This document shows positions 1-6,230 of a DNA stretch of 22,448 nucleotides, in pieces. This stretch comes from an uncultured Erythrobacteraceae bacterium (lineage in GTDB: Bacteria; Pseudomonadota; Alphaproteobacteria; Sphingomonadales; Sphingomonadaceae). Location of the stretch: the NCBI GenBank assembly GCA_950071875.1, contig CATMNW010000008.1, forward strand, positions 1 to 22,448. Direction: 5' to 3'. Numbering within the stretch: position 1 is the stretch's first letter; every line of letters starts with the position of its first letter. Below the pieces are notes generated by a model. It saw only the letters and a program-made list of their open reading frames with translations. It searched no databases and was not told the DNA's origin. Made by a program: the position numbers and the translations under genes.

Positions 1-420
1 GTCGAACGCGCCATGGCCGGTTGCGAAGGCCTTGTCTGGGAGGATGTCTTGGCAGGAAAGCAGGTGGCCGACCCGCGCGAGGCAGGCGATGTGGTGATCA
101 TGCGCAAGGACGCGCCGGCCAGCTATCACCTTGCTGCGACCCTCGACGATGCGGCCGATGGTGTGACGCTGGTCACGCGGGGGCAGGACCTGTTTCCCGC
201 AACGCATATCCACCGCCTGCTCCAGGCGTTGCTCGGCTTGCCGGTCCCGCGCTGGCACCACCATGCGCTCCTGATGGACGAAACCGGCCAGAAGCTCGCC
301 AAGCGGCGCGGCTCTCCCTCGCTGGCGGACCGGCGGGAGAGTGGGGAGGACGGGATGTTGCTTGCAGAGCAACTTCGCTTGCACCGTTTTCCGGCTGGTA
401 TTTCGCTGGCAAGCACCTAA
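1..420 (+). CDS. gluQ: Glutamyl-Q tRNA(Asp) synthetase, 3' part
   Basis: This is the C-terminal part of a class I aminoacyl-tRNA synthetase paralogue; the frame is open from base 1, so the start lies outside the window. GluQRS activates glutamate and attaches it to the queuosine in the anticodon of tRNA(Asp). It lacks the anticodon-binding domain of true GluRS. The visible segment has the family's RKDAPASYHLA and VTLVTRGQDLF stretches, then THIHRLLQALLGLP, and a KMSKS-type loop reading KLAKR. It ends with the short FPAGISL tail that I associate with GluQRS, and no GluRS-like C-terminal domain follows. The zinc-binding cysteines and HIGH motif should lie upstream. The next gene begins 12 bp downstream on the same strand, so the two may be co-transcribed. 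The main alternative is a full GluRS, which the early stop argues against. Confidence 0.88.
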   Translation, partial: VERAMAGCEGLVWEDVLAGKQVADPREAGDVVIMRKDAPASYHLAATLDDAADGVTLVTRGQDLFPATHIHRLLQALLGLPVPRWHHHALLMDETGQKLAKRRGSPSLADRRESGEDGMLLAEQLRLHRFPAGISLAST

Positions 421-432
421 GTCCGTGGGGCT

Positions 433-663
433 ATGACAACATTCCTTACCATCCTCCTCGTCATCATGATGGTCCTCGTGGTGGCTTCGCTCATTCGCGG
501 CATCGTGGCTTTCCTGAAAAGCACCAAGATCGATCTCGAAAGCGGCGAACAGGTCGATGCGACCGAGATGCAGCTGGCCCAGAACAAGGCGATGTTCGCC
601 CGTATCAAGTACCAGGCGCTGGCCATCGTCGTCGTGGCCGTAATGCTCGCCATAGCGAACTAG
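433..663 (+). CDS. HIG1-domain twin transmembrane small protein
   Basis: This 76-residue inner-membrane protein has two hydrophobic helices, about residues 3-29 and 57-75. They are joined by a polar loop containing the HIG1-type signature QNKAMFARIKYQALAI. The HIG1 (hypoxia-induced gene 1) family in mitochondria, the yeast Rcf proteins, associates with cytochrome c oxidase and respiratory supercomplexes. A similar respiratory role in bacteria is plausible but unproven. It sits 12 bp after gluQ and 4 bp before the cobalamin adenosyltransferase gene, so it probably belongs to a tight three-gene run. No strong Shine-Dalgarno is visible; GTGGGG just before the ATG is the only purine-rich stretch. 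Confidence 0.85.
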   Translation: MTTFLTILLVIMMVLVVASLIRGIVAFLKSTKIDLESGEQVDATEMQLAQNKAMFARIKYQALAIVVVAVMLAIAN

Positions 664-667
664 GACG

Positions 668-1246
668 TTGGTAAAGCTCAACAAGATCTACACCCGCACG
701 GGTGACGACGGGACTACCGGCCTCGTCGACGGATCGCGCCTGCCCAAGCATGATGCACGCATGGAAGCGATCGGCGCGGTCGACGAAGCGAATTCCGCAC
801 TGGGCCTTGCTGCCGTTACCCTGGCGGATGGCGAATTTGCCGAACCGCTTTATCGCATCCAGAACGACCTGTTCGATCTCGGCGCGGATCTCGCCACGCC
901 GGCTGGCGAAGGTGACGACTTCGCTCCTTCCGAAATGGTCCTGCGGATCGTCGCATCGCAGGTCGAATGGCTGGAAACGGCGATCGATGCGGCCAATGGC
1001 CGGCTCGAACCGCTGACCAGTTTCGTGCTTCCCGGCGGTACCGAAGACGCGGCGCGTCTGCATATTGCCCGCGCATCGGTGCGCTGTGCAGAGCGGGCGA
1101 TGACCGCCATGGCCGCGTCCGTCTCGACCAATCCTCAAGCGCTGGCTTATGTGAACCGCTTGTCGGACTATCTCTTCGTTCTTGCCCGGGTGGCCAATGA
1201 CGACGGGCGGGCCGACATAAAGTGGATACCGGGCGCCAACCGTTAA
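668..1246 (+). CDS. Cob(I)yrinic acid a,c-diamide / ATP:cob(I)alamin adenosyltransferase, PduO type
   Basis: This cytosolic enzyme transfers the adenosyl group of ATP to cob(I)alamin, giving coenzyme B12. The 192 residues match the usual length of PduO-type enzymes. The ATP-binding N-terminus is visible (YTRTGDDGTTGLVDGSR, residues 8-24). So are the family's arginine-rich helix (ARASVRCAERAM) and the NRLSDYLFVLAR segment near the C-terminus. The only start that keeps the TGDDGTTG region is TTG at 668. It lies 4 bp after the HIG1 stop, with an AGGA unusually close before it, so initiation probably relies on translational coupling. The first in-frame ATG would delete the nucleotide-binding segment. 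No B12-dependent mutase or cobalamin riboswitch is visible nearby. Confidence 0.9.
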   Translation: MVKLNKIYTRTGDDGTTGLVDGSRLPKHDARMEAIGAVDEANSALGLAAVTLADGEFAEPLYRIQNDLFDLGADLATPAGEGDDFAPSEMVLRIVASQVEWLETAIDAANGRLEPLTSFVLPGGTEDAARLHIARASVRCAERAMTAMAASVSTNPQALAYVNRLSDYLFVLARVANDDGRADIKWIPGANR

Positions 1247-1317
1247 TGCCGCGCTAGCCAGCGCACCCCACCTTCGCTAGACCGCGCGCTTTGCTGCATG
1301 TGCGAAGGGAATTTTCG

Positions 1318-2190
1318 ATGAACACGACGGTCGCCATTATCGGTGCAGGCCAGATGGGCTCCGGCATCGCGCAGACCGTGGCCGCCCACGGCATGGATGT
1401 ATTGCTGGCCGACGTCAGCCTGGACGTCGCCGAAAAAGCCGTTGCGGGGATCGACAAGGGCCTCGGCAAGCTGGTCGGCAAGGGCAAGATCGAGATCGCG
1501 GATGCCGAAGCAACGCTGTCGCGCATCACGCCGATCGGCGACTATGCCCCGATGAAGGATGCCAGCCTCATCATCGAAGCGGCGACCGAAAAGGAAGAGA
1601 TCAAGCAGGCGATCTTCGAAAAGGCGGGCGAGATGCTTGCCGCAGACGCGATCATGGCATCGAACACCAGTTCGATCCCGATCACGCGGATGGCGAATTA
1701 CTCGCCCGATCCGGCGCGGTTCATCGGCCTGCATTTCTTCAATCCGGTACCGGTGATGAAGCTGATCGAGGTCATCCCCGGCCTCGCCACCGCGCAGGAA
1801 ACCACGGACCGCACGACGGCTTTCGCGGAAAGCCTGGGCAAGGAAGTGGTGCTGAGCCAGGACGAACCCGGTTTCGTAGTCAACCGCATCCTTCTGCCGA
1901 TGATCAACGAGGCCGTCTTCGTCCTCGGTTCGTCGACCGCCGGGATCGAGGATATCGACAAGGGATGCCGTCTCGGCCTCAACCATCCGATGGGTCCGCT
2001 GCAGCTGGCGGATTTCGTTGGGCTCGACACCTGCCTCGACATCATCATGGTGCTCTACAAGACGACCCGCGACGCCAAGTATCGCCCCGCGCCGCTGCTG
2101 GTGAAATATGTCGAGGCCGGCTGGCTGGGCCGCAAGACCGGCAGGGGGTTCTACGATTATTCGGGCGAGATGCCGGTACCGACGAGGTAA
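1318..2190 (+). CDS. 3-hydroxybutyryl-CoA dehydrogenase
   Basis: This is a cytosolic NAD(P)-dependent dehydrogenase that interconverts 3-hydroxybutyryl-CoA and acetoacetyl-CoA, in fatty-acid degradation, aromatic catabolism or polyhydroxybutyrate turnover. The 290-residue product has the Rossmann motif IGAGQMGSGIAQ (residues 7-18), the SNTSSIPIT segment, and the catalytic-histidine region GLHFFNPVPVMKLIEV. The C-terminal dimerisation domain contains GFVVNRILLPMINEA and LGLNHPMGPLQLADFVGLD, and the protein ends with GRKTGRGFYDY. The family is usually about 280-300 residues. I chose ATG 1318 over an upstream TTG at 1291 because AAGGGA (about 1305-1310) gives a good ribosome site and the product then starts directly at the Rossmann strand. 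Exact substrate range cannot be read from the sequence. Names in use include hbd, paaH and fadB2. Confidence 0.93.
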   Translation: MNTTVAIIGAGQMGSGIAQTVAAHGMDVLLADVSLDVAEKAVAGIDKGLGKLVGKGKIEIADAEATLSRITPIGDYAPMKDASLIIEAATEKEEIKQAIFEKAGEMLAADAIMASNTSSIPITRMANYSPDPARFIGLHFFNPVPVMKLIEVIPGLATAQETTDRTTAFAESLGKEVVLSQDEPGFVVNRILLPMINEAVFVLGSSTAGIEDIDKGCRLGLNHPMGPLQLADFVGLDTCLDIIMVLYKTTRDAKYRPAPLLVKYVEAGWLGRKTGRGFYDYSGEMPVPTR

Positions 2191-2234
2191 TGGCGTTTAT
2201 TCGCGGCTGACTGCGTCAACCGATGACACGGCAA

Positions 2235-2256
2235 GGTCGGGGCCGAAGTGCCGACC
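2235..2256 (+). terminator. Weak hairpin downstream of the dehydrogenase gene
   Basis: GGTCGG (2235-2240) and CCGACC (2251-2256) form a perfect 6-bp stem with a 10-nt loop, 45 bp after the dehydrogenase stop. No T-run follows, so it is at best a poor intrinsic terminator or a 3'-end stabiliser. Confidence 0.3.
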
Positions 2257-2271
2257 GCGCGCAACAAGTTT

Positions 2272-2297
2272 GGAACCCACCGCCCTTGCGCCCCGTT
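2272..2297 (+). promoter_or_regulatory. EcfG (general stress sigma factor) promoter for the hydrophilin-like gene
   Basis: GGAACC (2272-2277) is followed by exactly 16 bases and then CGTT (2294-2297). This is a perfect match to the EcfG consensus of the alphaproteobacterial general stress response. The predicted transcription start near 2303 gives a short leader containing the AAAGGAGA ribosome site and then ATG 2322. Confidence 0.8.
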
Positions 2298-2321
2298 TCT
2301 CTCGCAAAGGAGATTTTGCAA

Positions 2322-2666
2322 ATGAGCGATACCAAACCCGAAAGCCAGGAAATGCGCCAATCCGGCCTTGCGCCGGAAACCCATAACGACGAGCAGGACG
2401 ATCATCGCAACCAGGCGCAGGAAGTTTCCGAACAGGCGCAGGAAACGACGCGCGAAACCGGCTCGCCCACCGAAAGCATCAAGGGCGACAATTCGTCGGG
2501 GCTCATGGGCGATTCGACCCAGGATACCATCGACCACATGCGCGACATGGAAAGTTCGGGGCGGATCGACATGGACGCTTACAAGGGCGAGCCGAACCAT
2601 GACGACAATGTCGATAAATACGGCAAGGACGCAAAGCCCGATGGCTTGCGCGGTGACGGCACCTAA
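2322..2666 (+). CDS. Small hydrophilic acidic protein, hydrophilin-like, stress-regulated
   Basis: I do not recognise a named family. The 114-residue product is extremely polar, rich in Asp, Glu, Gln, Asn and Gly (11 glycines). It has no cysteine, no tryptophan and no hydrophobic core, so it is probably intrinsically disordered. This composition fits hydrophilins and LEA-like desiccation or osmotic protectants. The C-terminal third (SSGRIDMDAYKGEPNHDDN, residues 78-96) is more ordered-looking and may be the conserved part. The start is fixed by a strong AAAGGAGA (2306-2313) eight bases before ATG 2322; the longer open frame upstream contains its promoter. The exact EcfG promoter directly upstream implies induction by the PhyR/NepR/EcfG pathway. 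The stop codon overlaps that of the convergent YidH-type gene by 4 bp. Confidence 0.82.
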   Translation: MSDTKPESQEMRQSGLAPETHNDEQDDHRNQAQEVSEQAQETTRETGSPTESIKGDNSSGLMGDSTQDTIDHMRDMESSGRIDMDAYKGEPNHDDNVDKYGKDAKPDGLRGDGT

Positions 2667-3064
2667 GCGCTGGTCGTCAGAACCCACAGGCCTATGCTGA
2701 GCACAACCGACCCGGTTGCAACGGCATAGGCCATCACCTTGAAGTTCGGGGTGGGAATGGCCTCGAACTCGTGCGTGTTGAGCCGCTCGAGGGTCTTGCA
2801 TGCGCGGCGTTCTGCAGTGATGGCCAGCCAGCCTCCGCCGAGGATGAAGACGGTCGCAATCAGTTTGGGCAGCCATACCGGATCCCATTCTCCGAACAGT
2901 GCCCGGAAGCCCAAGCCTATCCCGATCGCGGCAAAGGCGGTGCGCATCCAACCGGCAAAGGTCCGCTCCATCGCCATGATGTTGCGATCCTCTGCAAGAT
3001 CGGTGCGGAATTCGGCCCATTGGGTCGATTCGTCACGGTCGTCCGTCGGGTCCTGCTGTGCCAT
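2663..3064 (-). CDS. YidH family (DUF202) membrane protein
   Basis: This 133-residue inner-membrane protein carries the DUF202 signature (LAEDRNIMAMERTFAGWMRT, residues 23-42), which corresponds to the family's LAxERTxLAWxRT pattern. Three hydrophobic helices are visible at about 37-56, 68-84 and 109-130. The 22 residues before the signature are charged and probably cytoplasmic. The biochemical function of the family is unknown. Its own EcfG promoter lies immediately upstream, so it is probably a stress-response membrane protein expressed together with its convergent neighbour. There is almost no room for a 5' leader (see the promoter entry). The next Met (residue 30) lies inside the signature and is an unlikely start. 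Confidence 0.87.
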   Translation of the reverse strand: MAQQDPTDDRDESTQWAEFRTDLAEDRNIMAMERTFAGWMRTAFAAIGIGLGFRALFGEWDPVWLPKLIATVFILGGGWLAITAERRACKTLERLNTHEFEAIPTPNFKVMAYAVATGSVVLSIGLWVLTTSA

Positions 3065-3072
3065 TACGGTTG

Positions 3073-3098
3073 AACGGACGCTTCATCGCAGCGGTTCC
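3073..3098 (-). promoter_or_regulatory. EcfG promoter for the YidH-type gene
   Basis: On the minus strand GGAACC (3098-3093), 16 bases, then CGTT (3076-3073) match the EcfG consensus exactly. Only eight bases separate CGTT from the ATG at 3064. Transcription should therefore start at or within a few bases of the start codon, giving a leaderless or nearly leaderless mRNA. Confidence 0.78.
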
Positions 3099-3102
3099 GA
3101 AA

Positions 3103-3468
3103 TTAACCGACAGGTTCTTCGATACCGATCGGACGGGCATCGTTGACAAGATGGCTGTTGTCGATGGGCGCAGGCACGAAGGGTTCGGGTTCTACCGCGC
3201 CGGTGTCGCTATCGGCCTCGGCGTACCATTCCGATAGGCCGGGATCCGAAGGCGCTGGTACCGGAGCAGGCGGCCGCATCGGTGCAGAACCGGGCGGTGG
3301 CAGATCGACCGGCTGGTAATTCGAAGGCACAGGTCCACCGCTGCCTTCTGCAAGGTTGGCGATGACCCCGGGATCATCCTCGCGACCGACGAGCGCCATT
3401 ACCAGCACCAGGAATATCCCGATGAAAAGGAGCTTCTTGCCCTGCTTGGCGAACGGACCATCATTCAT
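3103..3468 (-). CDS. Membrane-anchored proline-rich hypothetical protein
   Basis: I do not recognise this family. The 121-residue product has a short basic N-terminus (KQGKK), one strongly hydrophobic helix at about residues 13-27, and then a low-complexity domain. That domain is rich in proline, alanine and acidic residues (DLPPPGSAPMRPPAPVPAP, residues 55-73). By the positive-inside rule the N-terminus is cytoplasmic and the tail periplasmic. The open frame continues upstream into mutS, but the first Met before the helix is 3468, which leaves 25 bp to the mutS stop on the same strand. No Shine-Dalgarno is obvious. A small stem (3470-3474 with 3485-3489) lies in the gap. It is probably co-transcribed with mutS, but nothing links it to mismatch repair. 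Confidence 0.68.
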   Translation of the reverse strand: MNDGPFAKQGKKLLFIGIFLVLVMALVGREDDPGVIANLAEGSGGPVPSNYQPVDLPPPGSAPMRPPAPVPAPSDPGLSEWYAEADSDTGAVEPEPFVPAPIDNSHLVNDARPIGIEEPVG

Positions 3469-3493
3469 GACCCGAGAATTTACCCGGGTTGAG

Positions 3494-6118
3494 TTAATCC
3501 TTGGTATCCGCAGCCTGCACCTTAAGGCGGTACAGGACGTCCAGTGCCTCGCGCGGCGAAAGCGCGTCGACATCGAGGTTCTCCAGCGCATCGCGCAGTT
3601 CGTCGGTCTGCTCTTCGGCCGCATTCGCGCTGGCAGCGAACAAGGGTAGGTCACCCAGGCCTGCCGCGAGACCGCCGGTGGCGTCGCGACCTTTCTCCAG
3701 CTTGTCGAGCACTGCCTTCGCGCGTCGGATCACAGGCGCCGGAACGCCGGCAAGCTTCGCGACCGAGAGGCCATAGCTGCGATCGGCGGCGCCCTTGGCG
3801 AGTTCGTGGAGGAGGACCAGATCGCCTTTCCATTCCCGCGCGCGCACATGATGCAGGCTGAGGGAATCGCAGGTGTCGGCTAGACGGGAAAGCTCATGAT
3901 AGTGTGTGGCGAAGAGGCAGCGGCACTTGAGTTGTTCGTGGACCGCTTCGACCACCGCCCAGGCAAGAGCCATGCCGTCGTAAGTGGAGGTGCCGCGCCC
4001 GACCTCGTCGAGAATGACGAAGCTGCGTTGTGTTGCTTGCGAAAGAATAGCCGCGGTCTCGACCATCTCGACCATGAAAGTCGATCGGCCACGTGCAAGA
4101 TTGTCCGAAGCGCCGACGCGGCTGAACAAGCGGTCGGCCAACCCGATGCGGGCCGCAGTAGCCGGTACGAAACTTCCCGCCTGCGCCAATAGCATGATCA
4201 GCGCGTTCTGGCGCAGGAAGGTGGATTTGCCGCCCATGTTCGGGCCGCCGATCAGCCACAACCGGTCGTTTGTGCCGAGGCTGCAATCGTTTGCCACAAA
4301 CCGGTCACCGGTTCTGGCCAGCGCTTGTTCGACCACGGGATGGCGGCCGCCGGTTACTTCGAGACACGGCTCGTCCAGAACTTCCGGGCGCGCCCAGTCC
4401 CCTTCCACCGCGCGTTCGGCGAGCGCAGCGGATACATCGATCCGGGCGAGCGCCGCTGCAGTCGCGGCGATGGCTTCACGCGCGGCAACCACTTCGCCGA
4501 CCAGCTTTTCGAAATGGGCTTCCTCGGTTGCCAGCGCATGTCCGCCAGCCTCTGCGATGCGGGTGGCTTCCTCATGCAGTCCGACAGAATTGAAACGCAC
4601 CGCGCCCGCCATGGTCTGGCGATGGGTGAAGCCGCTGTCCTGCGCCATCAGCTTGTCACCGTGTTTGGCAGGCACTTCGATGAAATAGCCGAGCACCTTG
4701 TTGTGCTTGATTTTCAGCGAAGCGGTATCGGTTTCCTCGCGGTATTTCGCCTCGAGCGCGGCGATGGCCTTGCGGGCATTACCCGATGCTTCGCGCAGAC
4801 TGTCGAGCGAGTGGTCGTAGCCGGCGGCGATGAAGCCGCCCTGTCCGCGCTCGGTCGGCGGTGAGGGGACGAGCGCACGGGTCAGGTGATCGACAATGGC
4901 GCCGTGGCCAGTGAGGGAACCGCACATCCGGGCAAGAAGAGCGGGCAAGTCTGCACTGGCCAGCAGCATCTCGCGCACGCGGCGGGCTTCGGAAAGGCCA
5001 TCGCGTATCTGGCCGAGATCGCGCGGGCTGCCGCGCCCGGCGACGAGACGGCCCAGTGCGCGGCCGATATCCGGCGCCTGCCGCAAGATGCCGCGCAAGT
5101 CGGCGCGCAGCAGCGGATCGGCATTGAAATGCTGGACGCTTCCCAACCGCTCTTCGATCGCGCCGAGGTCGGCGAGGGGGGCGGAGAGGTCTTCGGCCAG
5201 CTGCCGTGCGCCTGCTCCGGTCGAACAGCGGTCTATGCAGGCAATGAGGCTCCCGGCGCGCCCGCCAGCCTGCGCCTCGAGGATCTCGAGGCTGGCGCGT
5301 GTCGCTGCATCCATGGCGAGATGCGCGCCGGTGCCCCGCGCAACTGGGGGCAGGAGGAATGGCAGGGTGCCGCGCCCTACATGATCGAGATAGGCGATGA
5401 GACCGGAAGCAGCGGCGAGCATGGGGCGTGTGAAGTTGCCGAGCCCGTCCAGCGTCGCGATCCCGTGGATCTCTTTCAGCCGCTTTTCGCCATCCTCGCT
5501 GCGAAAATCGGCGCGCGGTCGTGCGATGAATTCCTCAGGGGCAGCGTCCCAATCGTCGGGCGTGACCACTTCGCTCGCACCCAGTCGCGCAAGCGCAGCG
5601 TCCAGGGCCTCGGCAGTGCATTCCTCGAGTTCCATCCGGCCGGTTGAAATATCGCAGATGGCAAGTCCGACGCCGTCGCGGACCGGGGCAATCGCAACTA
5701 GCAGGTTCGCCCGGCGCGGCTCGAGCAACGCTTCCTCGGTCAGCGTTCCAGCCGTGACGAAGCGCACGATGTCGCGTGCGACCAGCGCCTTGGATGATGG
5801 CGTGCCTTCGCGCTTTGCGCGCGCCTTGGCCTCGTCGGGCGTCTCTGTCTGCTCGGCAATGGCAACGCGGCAGCCACCCTTGATCAGCCGCGCCAGATAG
5901 GATTCCGCCGAATGCACGGGCACGCCGCACATGGGCACGGGCTCCCCGTCATGTTCGCCGCGCGTGGTAAGGGCGATATCCAGGACCTGGCTGGCGACCC
6001 GGGCATCGTCGAAGAACAGTTCGAAGAAGTCGCCCATGCGGTAGAACAGCAGCGCATCGCCTGCCTCGCGCTTCAGCGCCAGATATTGCTGCATCATCGG
6101 GGTAGGCTTGCCGGACAT
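3494..6118 (-). CDS. mutS: DNA mismatch repair protein MutS
   Basis: MutS binds base mismatches and small loops and, with MutL, starts post-replicative repair. The 874-residue length is normal. Domain order is: the mismatch-binding domain with the Phe-x-Glu wedge in MGDFFELF (Phe31, Glu33); the connector; the lever and clamp domains (about 260-570); and the C-terminal ABC ATPase. The ATPase has Walker A GPNMGGKST (625-633), the STFMVEMVETA signature (679-689), Walker B VILDEVGRGTS (701-711) and the ATHYHEL switch (737-743). A short helical tail follows the linker (about 840-870) and resembles the tetramerisation region. All catalytic motifs are intact. It is transcribed divergently from the malic enzyme gene across 112 bp, and a small membrane-protein gene follows on the same strand. 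Confidence 0.98.
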   Translation of the reverse strand: MSGKPTPMMQQYLALKREAGDALLFYRMGDFFELFFDDARVASQVLDIALTTRGEHDGEPVPMCGVPVHSAESYLARLIKGGCRVAIAEQTETPDEAKARAKREGTPSSKALVARDIVRFVTAGTLTEEALLEPRRANLLVAIAPVRDGVGLAICDISTGRMELEECTAEALDAALARLGASEVVTPDDWDAAPEEFIARPRADFRSEDGEKRLKEIHGIATLDGLGNFTRPMLAAASGLIAYLDHVGRGTLPFLLPPVARGTGAHLAMDAATRASLEILEAQAGGRAGSLIACIDRCSTGAGARQLAEDLSAPLADLGAIEERLGSVQHFNADPLLRADLRGILRQAPDIGRALGRLVAGRGSPRDLGQIRDGLSEARRVREMLLASADLPALLARMCGSLTGHGAIVDHLTRALVPSPPTERGQGGFIAAGYDHSLDSLREASGNARKAIAALEAKYREETDTASLKIKHNKVLGYFIEVPAKHGDKLMAQDSGFTHRQTMAGAVRFNSVGLHEEATRIAEAGGHALATEEAHFEKLVGEVVAAREAIAATAAALARIDVSAALAERAVEGDWARPEVLDEPCLEVTGGRHPVVEQALARTGDRFVANDCSLGTNDRLWLIGGPNMGGKSTFLRQNALIMLLAQAGSFVPATAARIGLADRLFSRVGASDNLARGRSTFMVEMVETAAILSQATQRSFVILDEVGRGTSTYDGMALAWAVVEAVHEQLKCRCLFATHYHELSRLADTCDSLSLHHVRAREWKGDLVLLHELAKGAADRSYGLSVAKLAGVPAPVIRRAKAVLDKLEKGRDATGGLAAGLGDLPLFAASANAAEEQTDELRDALENLDVDALSPREALDVLYRLKVQAADTKD

Positions 6119-6230
6119 GCATCCGGCCTAGCGATGGTGAGAGCGATTCGGGAGTGCGCCTTGAAGCCTTTCCCCTATGACTTCGCGCAGCAAGCCGTTA
6201 GGGGCAGGGCAACTCTGCAACGAGGCATCC

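Noticed and set aside
3494..6118. Variant MutS mismatch wedge (FFE instead of FYE)
   Set aside because: Only the middle residue differs. The functional Phe and Glu are kept, so this is ordinary family variation.
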